From: a virus
Length of the DNA stretch: 25,654 nucleotides
Virus record (IMG/VR): IMGVR_UViG_3300006924_000149
Coordinates: 1-25,654 of that record
Direction: 5' to 3' (one strand)
Below are positions 1 through 7,919 of this stretch, in pieces (within the stretch, counting starts at the first letter, position 1; each line of letters begins with the position of its first letter). Under the pieces are notes generated by a model. That model searched no databases, had not been told where the DNA came from, and saw nothing but the letters and a program-made list of their open reading frames with translations. Made by a program: the position numbers and the translations under genes.

Positions 1-255
1 ACGCTGCGGAATATATTCAGCAACAAAAGCATCAAAGCGTTCCATAAAGTCTTTACGACTACATGCATTTTGTACATGCCTACTAACAGTTACAATTTCT
101 TTAGGAGATAGTACTTTGTGTAGTGTTTCTAGTTTAGTAACCTGTGGTGCTACTTCTTGTACAACACTTAACGCCCATGCAGGCCAGTTGAATTTTTCTA
201 GATCGTACTCTAATGTACAATTATTAAATTCTTTTTGAAGTGATGTTAGTTCCAT
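1..255 (-). CDS. Unknown protein, N-terminal 85 residues only
   Basis: An open frame begins at an ATG ending at 255 and runs off the left edge without a stop. The protein begins MELTSLQKEFNN and continues with a largely helical-looking, Trp/Phe-containing stretch. I do not recognise a family from this portion, and no metal-binding or nucleotide-binding motif is visible. The ATG overlaps the stop of the upstream oxygenase by one base (TAATG), and a GAGG sequence lies just before it, so translation is probably coupled. It is the last visible gene of the operon starting at 5361. Codon use looks like that of its neighbours. Confidence 0.75.
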   Translation of the reverse strand, partial: MELTSLQKEFNNCTLEYDLEKFNWPAWALSVVQEVAPQVTKLETLHKVLSPKEIVTVSRHVQNACSRKDFMERFDAFVAEYIPQR

Positions 256-749
256 TATTTCCTCGTGTTTACTTGGCAAGTATTAAAGTTGAAGTTGCTG
301 GCATTTCCAGCACAGTGTATATCTTCATGTGTAAATGTCCATACATCACCTTTTTCCCATTTAGTAATAGGTTGTTGCTCAAACTCAACAAGATGTCCTA
401 ATGTCCAATCTTCTAAAAATATAAGATATCTTAAGCAATCATCAATGTCCACATTATGCTTTTTTCTAAGTTTAAAAAATTTGTCTGCATGTACAGGAAT
501 AGTTCCTGACGGCTTAATTTGTGTCCAGCTTATACTGCTGACTGCTTCATTTTCAATGTATAGTTCTTTAAAGAACCTACCATAACATTTTGGTAATTGT
601 CCATCAAACCCTTGCATTAAATTATTTGTTTCATCAAAGTAAGCATCATGAAAATTTTCATTCTGTCCTGTGCTTACAGATTCGGGCCATTTGTAATTCT
701 GTAAATCTTCTTTCCAGAAGTCATCTACTTTGCCCCAGTACTTTAGCAT
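255..749 (-). CDS. Fe(II)/2-oxoglutarate oxygenase-like protein (aspartyl hydroxylase-like)
   Basis: The 164-residue protein resembles the compact cupin-fold hydroxylases related to aspartyl/asparaginyl beta-hydroxylase. Seen in the sequence: an HxD pair (H87, D89 in PVHAD), a strand region RYLIFLEDW, a WEKGDVWTF turn near 131-139, and a distal His in EDIHCAGN (H145). These fit the two-His-one-carboxylate iron site. The usual distal Arg for 2-oxoglutarate is not obvious; the C-terminal NTRK may supply it. The start overlaps the amidinotransferase stop as TAATG, with a strong GGAGG 10 bases upstream. The substrate is unknown; the operon context suggests hydroxylation of a small molecule, glycan or protein. 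Family assignment is good, specificity is not. Confidence 0.8.
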   Translation of the reverse strand: MLKYWGKVDDFWKEDLQNYKWPESVSTGQNENFHDAYFDETNNLMQGFDGQLPKCYGRFFKELYIENEAVSSISWTQIKPSGTIPVHADKFFKLRKKHNVDIDDCLRYLIFLEDWTLGHLVEFEQQPITKWEKGDVWTFTHEDIHCAGNASNFNFNTCQVNTRK

Positions 750-1801
750 TATGTATAATCCTCCAATACACCTTTACGTTTTAAATCAAGTGTTGCACAA
801 TGCAAACCACCACTTAAAGTCATAGCATGTCTAAAGCGTACAGGTACACTAGTAATACCATGCTTGTCTAATTCTTTCATTAAAGGTTCTTGAGTATCAT
901 CTACCACAACAGTATCGTGATTAATACTTAAAATATTCATTCCTATATAAGGACTACAAGGAGCAACACCTCCTGGTATCTTACTTCCTTGAGCAACACA
1001 ATCATCAAACCAAATCTTATCCCATTTCTCAAATACCTTAGGACAGTTTTCTGCGGTTACTCTTGAACTGTTTAGTAATACTAATCCAGGACGTAAAGGT
1101 ACTATTGTGCTATCAAAGTGTCCGTAACTGTAAATATGTTCTGCAGGGTGTATACGATAACCTCTATGCTCTAAAACATTTTGTAACCATTTCAGTCCCC
1201 AGTGGTTACCTGTGTTACTAATTTGGAATAATATGTCTTTACCTAAACGTACACAATTTGGTGCATCAAAGATAGGTTCTAAGTTTAGCAAACTAGGCTT
1301 GCCTTCAATATCTTCAAATTGATATCCTTCATCTGGCAATATTGGCTTAGGTGCAGCAATCCATTCAACACCATCGTCAATTGCTTCTAACATGATGTTT
1401 CTGTATGCTCTTGTTTCATATTGCCTTGCACGACAAGCACTTGGAGTTTCAATTACTAAGTTGTCCATTGGCAATAGTAAATCTCTAGGACACCACGTAT
1501 ACCAACCTGTAGTTTTCCATTCAGGTGTACTAAATTCTACACTGTGATCAATAGGAATAGGTCTGTGTACTTTTATACCTTCTTTAGATAAAACGTCACT
1601 CAGTCCTTGTAAATCTTCGTTGGCTTCGTCAATAAGCCATTCTGGGTATGCGCCTTCTAAAGGCTTAATTAAATCTATAGGATGATTAGTGTAGCTCATA
1701 CTCATAGTGCTACGATCAACAGTTGGTACTCTAGCATGATCAGCTATTCCAACTACTATCTCTTCTAAGGGATCCCAATGGTTGTGAGTAGATACTTTCA
1801 T
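749..1801 (-). CDS. Amidinotransferase (glycine / inosamine-phosphate amidinotransferase family)
   Basis: The 350-residue protein matches the L-arginine:X amidinotransferase family, which transfers an amidino group from arginine to an amine through a Cys-amidino intermediate. Visible family marks are NHWDPLEEIVVG at the N terminus, CPRDLLLPMDNLVIETP near 104-120 followed by an R.RQYETRAYR segment, FDAPN with the likely catalytic Asp179, GHFDST with His228 and Asp230, and GGLHCATLDL with the nucleophile Cys335. Length is close to StrB/AGAT enzymes, so it looks complete and active. The acceptor could be glycine (giving guanidinoacetate) or an aminocyclitol or amino sugar, as in streptomycin biosynthesis. 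The operon also carries an aminotransferase and a glycosyltransferase, favouring a sugar-like acceptor, but this is inference. AAGGAATAAC precedes the ATG; one base separates it from the upstream stop. Confidence 0.93.
   Translation of the reverse strand: MKVSTHNHWDPLEEIVVGIADHARVPTVDRSTMSMSYTNHPIDLIKPLEGAYPEWLIDEANEDLQGLSDVLSKEGIKVHRPIPIDHSVEFSTPEWKTTGWYTWCPRDLLLPMDNLVIETPSACRARQYETRAYRNIMLEAIDDGVEWIAAPKPILPDEGYQFEDIEGKPSLLNLEPIFDAPNCVRLGKDILFQISNTGNHWGLKWLQNVLEHRGYRIHPAEHIYSYGHFDSTIVPLRPGLVLLNSSRVTAENCPKVFEKWDKIWFDDCVAQGSKIPGGVAPCSPYIGMNILSINHDTVVVDDTQEPLMKELDKHGITSVPVRFRHAMTLSGGLHCATLDLKRKGVLEDYT
760..764 (-). promoter_or_regulatory. Shine-Dalgarno GGAGG for the 255-749 gene
   Basis: GGAGG on the minus strand sits 10 bases before the ATG, inside the end of the amidinotransferase gene. 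It is a clear example of the ribosome-binding sites found at internal operon genes here, in contrast to the promoter-proximal genes, which have none. Confidence 0.7.
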
Positions 1802-1802
1802 G

Positions 1803-2351
1803 TTATTCCTTTTTAAATGTATCTTTGTTAATATATATCAGCAAAGACAGCCAGTCTTGCGAAGTGTGGTTCCATGCTTCGTGTGGTATTTGTGCATTAA
1901 AAACAATTGGTTTGCTAACGTCTGCTATATCTTCTCCAACTTTAACACCTAACTCTCCTTGTGGAATATGGAAACCTGTAAACACATTATAGAATGGAGT
2001 TTCTTCGTACAACGGCCTTTCCATATCATCAATATGCTTTGGCATAATAGACTTAGGGCCTATGTTTATAATAGCAGCACGTTCAACACCTTGCATACTT
2101 TCAAGTATATCACAAACAGGTTTTAGTCTTGGTATTCGATTATCTTTATCTGGGTGAAATATACAAATACGGAAGTCTACGTTATCTCTATCTTTTGGAT
2201 GTATTTCTGTTAAGTCAGGACTGTCATCATATTCTGTTACATCAACTAGATGTTCTACAATACAAAACTTATTAGGTATAGCAGTCTTTGCTGCTTCTAC
2301 TGCTTGTAAAAACTTATCATGGTCAACGTATGTTTTAATATCATGCAACAT
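1803..2351 (-). CDS. Aspartyl/asparaginyl beta-hydroxylase-like 2OG oxygenase
   Basis: The 182-residue protein has the layout of small Asp/Asn beta-hydroxylase-like enzymes (PF05118 type). It shows an INIGPKSIMPKHIDD strand-turn carrying H106 and D108, a double-stranded beta-helix core with FTGFHIPQG near 124-132, and PHEAWNHTS carrying the distal His (H157, possibly H162). Iron-dependent hydroxylation driven by 2-oxoglutarate is the expected chemistry; the substrate is unknown. The start at 2351 overlaps the end of the upstream radical SAM gene by 11 bases. It sits between a radical SAM gene and the amidinotransferase in one transcript, so it may act on the same product. Confidence 0.83.
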   Translation of the reverse strand: MLHDIKTYVDHDKFLQAVEAAKTAIPNKFCIVEHLVDVTEYDDSPDLTEIHPKDRDNVDFRICIFHPDKDNRIPRLKPVCDILESMQGVERAAIINIGPKSIMPKHIDDMERPLYEETPFYNVFTGFHIPQGELGVKVGEDIADVSKPIVFNAQIPHEAWNHTSQDWLSLLIYINKDTFKKE

Positions 2352-3255
2352 GGTTAATAAGTGCTTCCTTGTTTGCTATATTTGTTTTTGCTATACTGTT
2401 TATTACTTCTTGTTTATTTTCAACTGTGTTAACGTCTAATTGTTTAGGAAATGTAAGTATGTTTACTGACCACTCAACATCTTTTAAACTGTTAATATAG
2501 TTTTCTAAATCAACAAGTCCGTGATAGTTATTTCTATGTAGCACAGTGTTTACACTTAATTTGTAACCCCATATCTTTACTTGATCGATAAAGCGTTCTA
2601 TCTTATTCCATTCGCAGTTTTTTCTTACACGCTCATTTAGTTCGCCATAGCCGTCAAGACTTAGAATGAATTCAACACTTTTACATTTTTCAAGTTGCCT
2701 TATTGTTTCTTTGTCTAACATAAATGTACCGTTAGTGTTGTATATCACTGTCATTTTACTTAGATCGTTTACCATTTCTAGTAAGCGTCTATGCCTGTTA
2801 GTCATTAACGGTTCGCCACCTAAGAATAATATCTTTGTTACAGTGTCTGGAATAGAAGTTATTTCATCACTGCTTACAATATGTTTCTTTTTATTTGGGT
2901 CTAGTATCTTACCCCACTCGCTGCTAAACTCTGGATAACAACCGTCGCAGGCTGCATTACAAATATTATCAAACCCTATTTCTAAATATTCTAATTTTAC
3001 TTCTTCTGTGTCATACTCAGCATTAAAGCGTTCACGCAAACTATTCTTGCCTAGTGACTCTTCGTGTATGCATTTTGCACAATTAGGATTATCTTCAACC
3101 GGCGTTTCTCTTAACTTTTGCATTTCTGGTAAGTCAAGTATCTTATTTAGATTACCGTCAAAAACAGCAACAGGTTCTTTGTAGCGACAGCATGGAAATA
3201 TTCTATTTCCACTACGCACATTAGTATGCTTATAAAATGCTGCACATTTACTCAT
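2341..3255 (-). CDS. Radical SAM protein with N-terminal twitch-like Cys domain
   Basis: The 304-residue protein has the CxxxCxxC cluster of radical SAM enzymes at C99, C103, C106 (CNAACDGC) and a GGEP motif at 146-149, followed by NTNG and SLDGYGE segments typical of the half-barrel. Before the barrel lie C4, C22, C23, C59 and C62, a spacing that fits an auxiliary Fe-S binding twitch domain placed at the N terminus, as in the phage-rich 'twitch domain-containing radical SAM protein' family. The enzyme would cleave SAM to a 5'-deoxyadenosyl radical; the substrate is unknown. It overlaps the upstream glycosyltransferase-like gene by 8 bases. The shortest of the three twitch-type proteins in this window. 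Confidence 0.9.
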   Translation of the reverse strand: MSKCAAFYKHTNVRSGNRIFPCCRYKEPVAVFDGNLNKILDLPEMQKLRETPVEDNPNCAKCIHEESLGKNSLRERFNAEYDTEEVKLEYLEIGFDNICNAACDGCYPEFSSEWGKILDPNKKKHIVSSDEITSIPDTVTKILFLGGEPLMTNRHRRLLEMVNDLSKMTVIYNTNGTFMLDKETIRQLEKCKSVEFILSLDGYGELNERVRKNCEWNKIERFIDQVKIWGYKLSVNTVLHRNNYHGLVDLENYINSLKDVEWSVNILTFPKQLDVNTVENKQEVINSIAKTNIANKEALINHVA

Positions 3256-4444
3256 ACGATGGCGGTCTCTGTACTAGATTACTATATCCTGTTTGATTAA
3301 GATAATAGTTTACTTCCTCTCTTGGTGCACCATAATGCTCAACCAAATAATCAAAAAGTAAATGTTGTTTATCAAGATAACGCTTTGCTAATTGATAGTT
3401 ATGTTCTATATCATCAATTAGTCCTTGCGGCTTCTTAAGTTTTAAAAAGTCTGCTGTATTAGTTACAATTGCATCAAGACGTTGCTCCTCTGTTTCAAGG
3501 TGTGCATACTCTGGTATAGTCATGTATTCTGTAAATGTTCTGAACCCAAGATTTTCCATATATTTGAACTGATCTATGTCGCCTGCAAACAAGAACGGGT
3601 GTTTATGAAATACTGCTCTCCAAAATTTTTCTGTCACAAAAGAATTGTTTGTACTATAATTCCAATAGTTAGGGCCTTCACTAATAATGCTTAAACACGT
3701 TTCTGGAAATATGCTACTGTCAATTAGTGCAGGTGCTTTAGCCCAATCAGTATCACCAACATCATGCCAATCACCTGTTTGATAATATTCTTCTGCAAAA
3801 AACTTTTTAGCATTTTCGTATTCATCACCTATTCTTCTATCAGCAAAATTACAAAACTCGTTAAATTCTTCTTCTGATAAAATATGCATTATATCCTTGC
3901 ATACTTTACGTTCTTCTTCTGTCCATGGAACAAAGAATGTCCAAATAGCATTATAGTCTAACATTCCAAGTTTATAATACTTGTAAAGCAATCCTATACG
4001 ATTCATTCTCGATGGCACACCGCCAAGGAATAAAAATTTATTTGCATGTGGATTGTATTCAGTTAGTTTATTTTTTTTAATTCTATCTTCGTAAGATTTA
4101 TAAGTGAATTGAAGTGTGTAATCAATAGAATACATTTTATCAAATGCTACAGGCATAATCCATTCGTGTCCACCATGGCCTGAAACAAACACTAGTTTTT
4201 CTATTCCTAGTTTTGTACAACGCTCTTTCATCTTAGCAACTTCACCTGGCCATATATTCGGCTCTAGATTTAAAACACCATCAATCATCATTACTGCAAT
4301 GACAGTATCACACCCGTCTTTGGCTGCTTGTTTAAGTTCTTTGAATATCCACTTTAGTTTTAATTTGCTGAATACCTGTTTATCAAGATTCCACCTATTA
4401 TTATCAGGCGTCCATTCTATATTAACTACTCTTGCTTTATGCAC
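3248..4444 (-). CDS. Glycosyltransferase-like protein (TEK-type, GT10-like C-terminal lobe)
   Basis: The 398-residue protein has two parts. KFLFLGGVPSRMNRIGLL near 136-153 resembles the segment preceding the donor-binding lobe of fucosyltransferase-like and exostosin-like enzymes. FVTEKFWRAVFHKHPFLFAGD near 269-289, with the TEK at 271-273, resembles the GT-B nucleotide-sugar motif in which TEK is followed by a hydrophobic P-x-G strand. A role in adding a sugar is likely; donor and acceptor are unknown. The start is GTG, chosen because GAGGAG lies 8 bases upstream and no closer ATG exists. It overlaps the aminotransferase gene by 19 bases. It could also be a diverged glycan-binding relative without activity. 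Confidence 0.65.
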   Translation of the reverse strand: MHKARVVNIEWTPDNNRWNLDKQVFSKLKLKWIFKELKQAAKDGCDTVIAVMMIDGVLNLEPNIWPGEVAKMKERCTKLGIEKLVFVSGHGGHEWIMPVAFDKMYSIDYTLQFTYKSYEDRIKKNKLTEYNPHANKFLFLGGVPSRMNRIGLLYKYYKLGMLDYNAIWTFFVPWTEEERKVCKDIMHILSEEEFNEFCNFADRRIGDEYENAKKFFAEEYYQTGDWHDVGDTDWAKAPALIDSSIFPETCLSIISEGPNYWNYSTNNSFVTEKFWRAVFHKHPFLFAGDIDQFKYMENLGFRTFTEYMTIPEYAHLETEEQRLDAIVTNTADFLKLKKPQGLIDDIEHNYQLAKRYLDKQHLLFDYLVEHYGAPREEVNYYLNQTGYSNLVQRPPSYE

Positions 4445-5361
4445 TGTGCGAACTCCTCAATTGACATAGGTAGAAATTTATGAAAACTGAGCCTATTCAG
4501 TTCAGCATCAGGACTGCCGCCACCTCTATCGTATTCTACATACTTGTCTTGAGGCGCAATACCAAATAATACCGTGCTACTAGGCTCGACACCTAAATGT
4601 TTACAAAATTCTAATTGTTGTGATTTATACTTTTTATAGATAAAGTCAGGACTATAATTTTCCATTAATTGTAAACCTATATAAGCACCTAGTCTATTCA
4701 CGTAACTATTTTTGTTATAAACAAATAAAGTATCATCGTCATCGTATTTGCTTAAACGCATACCTATCCTTGCATGTGCTACTGGAAATGTTTTTGATAA
4801 ACTAAAAACAATATCAGTTATACATTCGTGCTTAAAGTTAAATTCTATAGCAGACGATATACCAAAATAGCAACAGTCAAGTAAAACAGGTATACCTAGT
4901 CTATCACATTCATCTAATGCTGCTTCGTGTAACTTGTGTTTGTTTCCTGTATTACTAAAAGGTAAACTAATAACTAGTGCGTCATTGGCATCTAAACAAT
5001 CATCATCGGCATACAACCAATTAAATTTATCACGCCATGCTAACTGGTGATAAAGATATTCACCTCTAAAACATCTGAATCTTCTATCCTTATGCTTCAT
5101 GTAAAATTTATCAAATGATTCAGTAGTACCATGAGAGTAACATTTGTAAGGAAAATCATCTATGCCTGCCATTAAATTTAGAGCTGACATTCTAATCCAA
5201 GCATGATATCTTTCTAAATATTCTTCAGTTACATTTACATCATACATATGTTCTGTGAATCTAAGAGGCATCATGTTCAAAAAGTTCATTACTTCTTGAT
5301 CGAGGACTGCTCCTGAATGTCCAAATGGTAAATGTTTTTTATCGTATGGAAACTTTTGCAT
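4426..5361 (-). CDS. PLP-dependent aminotransferase-like protein (fold type I)
   Basis: The 311-residue protein carries the signatures of fold type I PLP enzymes. SHGTTES at 76-82 would contact the phosphate, VLLDCCYFGISS has Asp162 and Tyr165 where the cofactor nitrogen and hydroxyl are held, and FSLSKTFP places the Schiff-base lysine at K190, followed by R198, G200 and R202 (the ARIGMR pattern of class I/II aminotransferases). It is shorter than the usual 380-400 residues, mainly at the C terminus, so the small domain is reduced. Amino donor and acceptor are unknown. It is the first gene of its operon: TATAAATA lies 5 bases upstream of the ATG and no Shine-Dalgarno is visible. Amination before amidination by the downstream amidinotransferase is an attractive but unproven order. 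Confidence 0.82.
   Translation of the reverse strand: MQKFPYDKKHLPFGHSGAVLDQEVMNFLNMMPLRFTEHMYDVNVTEEYLERYHAWIRMSALNLMAGIDDFPYKCYSHGTTESFDKFYMKHKDRRFRCFRGEYLYHQLAWRDKFNWLYADDDCLDANDALVISLPFSNTGNKHKLHEAALDECDRLGIPVLLDCCYFGISSAIEFNFKHECITDIVFSLSKTFPVAHARIGMRLSKYDDDDTLFVYNKNSYVNRLGAYIGLQLMENYSPDFIYKKYKSQQLEFCKHLGVEPSSTVLFGIAPQDKYVEYDRGGGSPDAELNRLSFHKFLPMSIEEFAQCIKQE
4453..4458 (-). promoter_or_regulatory. Shine-Dalgarno GAGGAG deciding a GTG start
   Basis: GAGGAG on the minus strand lies 8 bases before GTG (4444-4442). It supports GTG as the start of the glycosyltransferase-like gene inside the 3' end of the aminotransferase gene. Confidence 0.7.
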
Positions 5362-5366
5362 ACTAG

Positions 5367-5374
5367 TATTTATA
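5367..5374 (-). promoter_or_regulatory. T4-type late promoter TATAAATA
   Basis: A perfect TATAAATA on the minus strand in the 21-base gap between two codirectional genes. It is followed by CTAGT and then the ATG of the aminotransferase. T4 late transcription starts about 5 to 6 bases after this element, which would place the start at or next to the ATG. Confidence 0.8.
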
Positions 5375-5382
5375 TGCGCAGT

Positions 5383-6219
5383 TTATACCTGTTGAATTTT
5401 TATGTTTTCGTAGTGTGATCTTGGAGTTGTCGGATCGCCTTGTTGATCCATACGCTTTGGATTGGAAGGACACATTGAGCAAAAACTTTCACATCCTCTA
5501 GCAAAAAACTCTGCTAGTTCTTGATCTGTGCAATCTGCTGTTATTGGCTTATACTTTAAATAGGGATCCCATTTAGGAGATAAGTTGTATAATTTCTTTT
5601 GGAATGGTAGATATGCTAGTGGCGCACATTTGTATATTTCGTTATCTAGTAGTTGGAAACAATCTTGTCCTGTAATACAATTGTCCCAACTCTTCTGTGC
5701 GTCATTGTCTTCATAAGGCATCATATTGTTTCCATACCCTTTGTATATTTCAAACCAATATGTATGGCACGGAGCAACTTCTGCTTTAATGTTATAATCT
5801 TTTTTCCATTGTAATAGTAATTCTTCTGCAGGAGCAAACTTTTTCATATATGCTTCTTTAGTACTATGCTTACTAAGACTAATAGATATATTAGTTTCTT
5901 CTAACACTTTAGGTAAGTCAGGATACTTGTAAAGCAGAAAGCCATTAGTTTGTAAATTTAAGTTTTCGCAGTCGGGCCAGTACTTTCTTGTTAAGAAAAG
6001 AATATTATAAATGTCTTTGTTTAGTAGAGGCTCTCCTCCTAGTATATCAATGGTTTCTGGATCAAGTCTATGAGCCCAGCTCTTATACCAAGATTCTAAC
6101 TCGTCATACTTCACTATACCTGTATGTCTATGATTACTAAAATGCCCACACCCTACACATGTAAGATTACATGAGTGAGCTACATGCCACTCAAGATGTG
6201 AGATTTTTAACTTTGACAA
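5383..6219 (-). CDS. Radical SAM protein with Cys-rich C terminus
   Basis: The 278-residue protein has CNLTCVGC at C17, C21, C24, GGEP at 61-64 and LQTNG afterwards, so it is a radical SAM enzyme. The C-terminal third contains several Cys (NCITGQDC, IYKCAPLA, CESFCSMC) in a SPASM-like arrangement that could hold one auxiliary Fe-S cluster. It is related to the neighbour at 6191-7147, with similar IDILGGEP and C-terminal Cys pattern, so the two are probably diverged duplicates. The start codon is TTG; AAGGAG lies 6 bases upstream, and the protein begins just before the first strand as expected. It overlaps the upstream gene by 29 bases. Substrate unknown. Confidence 0.9.
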   Translation of the reverse strand: MSKLKISHLEWHVAHSCNLTCVGCGHFSNHRHTGIVKYDELESWYKSWAHRLDPETIDILGGEPLLNKDIYNILFLTRKYWPDCENLNLQTNGFLLYKYPDLPKVLEETNISISLSKHSTKEAYMKKFAPAEELLLQWKKDYNIKAEVAPCHTYWFEIYKGYGNNMMPYEDNDAQKSWDNCITGQDCFQLLDNEIYKCAPLAYLPFQKKLYNLSPKWDPYLKYKPITADCTDQELAEFFARGCESFCSMCPSNPKRMDQQGDPTTPRSHYENIKIQQV

Positions 6220-7147
6220 GGTCTACTCCTTTGAATGCTTTCTTTCTGTTTTTATCAAATTGTACATCAACTGAAAGTTCTTTTGGCTTTGGTTTTTTGT
6301 GCATAGCACACAAAGAACATGCTGGAATTGACTTTCCTATATTGTTAAAGAAGTCTTGCATTGTTTCTTTGTCTTGGTCTACTGTTAATGGCTTATAATC
6401 TTCTAATAATGGGTATGCTCTTTCTTCGTAATATGTTTGTGTTTTTAATTCATCATAGTTTAGCACTAGAGGACATTTAAATAGTTTGCCTCGTTGTAGT
6501 GTATGGCAGTGTTGTCCGTATAAACATGCATCATGACTCTCTTCTCTGTCGCCATCATCTAAAATTATTGTATTGTCTTTTACTTCTTTTACATAGTTAG
6601 GAAACATCTTATCTACAATAGTATGTCCAATAGCATACTTTCCATCAATCTGCCACATATCTAAATGTTCAAATCCGTATGGATCATCATAATCTGGATT
6701 TATCCTTTCAGCTCTGTCGCCGAATGGTTCTAGAATTTTATCAATGAACATTTTAAATTTAGGAATATCTTTTTGATCATGTCCTGATAAATTTAAACAT
6801 ACACCTGCTTCTAAAAATGTACGAGTTGTTTCAACATTCTTTTTCAATCCTAATAATGTTCCGTTAGTTACAACGTTCACTTGGCTATCTGGCCATAGGC
6901 TTTTAATACCTAATGCCCAGTCTAACAGTTCAGGATTAAGATATGGCTCTCCTCCTAGTATGTCAATCTCTGGGAAGTTTGCTTTCTTAGCCCATTCTTC
7001 ATAAAGATGCTTTTCTTCCCTCCAAGACATTACTCCTGCAAAATTATAATTCTGCAATGTACCACATGCATTACATGTAAGATTACAGGTATTGTTTATA
7101 ATAATGCATACAGGATTTTCACTGGGTAGGCTTAATCTATTATCCAT
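6191..7147 (-). CDS. Radical SAM protein, SPASM-like C terminus
   Basis: From the ATG at 7147 the protein has 318 residues: CNLTCNAC at C21, C25, C28; ILGGEPYL with GGEP at 65-68; VVTNGT; LNLSGHDQ; then a Cys-containing C terminus (DACLYGQHC, LFKCPLV, CSLCAMH) like the gene downstream of it. A longer frame opens at 7177, but I choose 7147 because a perfect TATAAATA ends 5 bases before this ATG, the same spacing seen at other first genes, and the longer start would lie upstream of the promoter element. No Shine-Dalgarno is visible, fitting a leaderless message. Chemistry is radical SAM; substrate unknown. Confidence 0.9.
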   Translation of the reverse strand: MDNRLSLPSENPVCIIINNTCNLTCNACGTLQNYNFAGVMSWREEKHLYEEWAKKANFPEIDILGGEPYLNPELLDWALGIKSLWPDSQVNVVTNGTLLGLKKNVETTRTFLEAGVCLNLSGHDQKDIPKFKMFIDKILEPFGDRAERINPDYDDPYGFEHLDMWQIDGKYAIGHTIVDKMFPNYVKEVKDNTIILDDGDREESHDACLYGQHCHTLQRGKLFKCPLVLNYDELKTQTYYEERAYPLLEDYKPLTVDQDKETMQDFFNNIGKSIPACSLCAMHKKPKPKELSVDVQFDKNRKKAFKGVDLVKVKNLTS

Positions 7148-7152
7148 ATTAC

Positions 7153-7160
7153 TATTTATA
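7153..7160 (-). promoter_or_regulatory. T4-type late promoter TATAAATA
   Basis: Perfect TATAAATA on the minus strand, then GTAAT and the ATG at 7147. It is divergent from the element at 7175-7182, with 14 bases between the two. Confidence 0.8.
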
Positions 7161-7174
7161 AGAGCATATAACTG

Positions 7175-7182
7175 CATAAGTA
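7175..7182 (+). promoter_or_regulatory. Probable late promoter, variant CATAAGTA
   Basis: CATAAGTA differs from TATAAATA at two positions and lies exactly 5 bases (ACTAT) before the ATG at 7188. The position, more than the sequence, supports it. There is no other candidate for the plus-strand module. Confidence 0.5.
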
Positions 7183-7187
7183 ACTAT

Positions 7188-7919
7188 ATGAATGCTGTAG
7201 ATTTCTATGAAAAAAACAAAGATTGTATATGGAAAATGCCTGCGGCTCCTGCTGATTGCAGCAATGACGTAGAACTAGCACATTGGTTGTTGAACAAAGC
7301 CAACTTTGGTTGGTTAGAATTAGACATAGATATTCCTATAGACTTATGGAAGTCAGATATACAGCATACTAAATTCTATAACCATAGAGGAAATGATCAC
7401 CCAGGTTGGAACAGTGCTTGTATTCATGGCATTGATGTTGACAAAACCGGTGCATGGACAAATTACGGCTATGAGCATGAAGAAGATGTTCCTTACAAAT
7501 GGACTACACTAAGTGAATCTACACCAAGTATAAAAAGTTTTTGGCAACGTTTTCCTTATGAAACTTATCGAAGAATACGACTTATGCAAATAGAGCCAGA
7601 AGGTTATATTAGTCCACACAGTGACGCACCTGGAAAGTTACCAGGTGAGGATAATTTAGATATTTTAGAGTTTGGTGTTCCTATCAATGTAGCAATTATA
7701 CACCCTAAAGATTGTGTAATGACTCTTGAAGGATATGGTTGTGTACCTTTTGAAGAAGGCAAGGCATTTATTATAAACATTAGAAACTATCATAGTGTTA
7801 TTAATCCATCTAATCAATCAAGGATACATTTAATTTCACATGGTATTCCAGGAAAAAGTAAAAAAGAATTTGCAGAGCTTGTAGCAAGGAGTTATCGAAA
7901 ACAATATGAATATAGTTGA
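7188..7919 (+). CDS. Aspartyl/asparaginyl beta-hydroxylase-like 2OG oxygenase
   Basis: From ATG 7188 the protein has 243 residues. The C-terminal half carries a clear Asp/Asn beta-hydroxylase pattern: RLMQIEPEGYISPHSDAPG with H144 and D146, VPINVAIIHP, FEEGKAFIINIRNYHSV with H202, and SRIHLISHG with R212 as the likely 2-oxoglutarate anchor. The first 120 residues are specific to this subgroup and Trp-rich. A longer frame from 7092 was rejected because its extra 32 residues are antisense to the divergent radical SAM gene and its start would precede the late promoter. The following gene starts 14 bases before this stop. Substrate unknown. Confidence 0.87.
   Translation: MNAVDFYEKNKDCIWKMPAAPADCSNDVELAHWLLNKANFGWLELDIDIPIDLWKSDIQHTKFYNHRGNDHPGWNSACIHGIDVDKTGAWTNYGYEHEEDVPYKWTTLSESTPSIKSFWQRFPYETYRRIRLMQIEPEGYISPHSDAPGKLPGEDNLDILEFGVPINVAIIHPKDCVMTLEGYGCVPFEEGKAFIINIRNYHSVINPSNQSRIHLISHGIPGKSKKEFAELVARSYRKQYEYS

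Noticed and set aside
265-784. Plus-strand open frames over the first oxygenase
   Set aside because: They are antisense to a gene with intact iron-binding motifs, have no promoter or ribosome site, and their compositions are those of reversed codons.
7092-7187. A 32-residue N-terminal extension of the oxygenase at 7188
   Set aside because: It is antisense to the divergent radical SAM gene, crosses both late promoter elements and does not fit the family N terminus.
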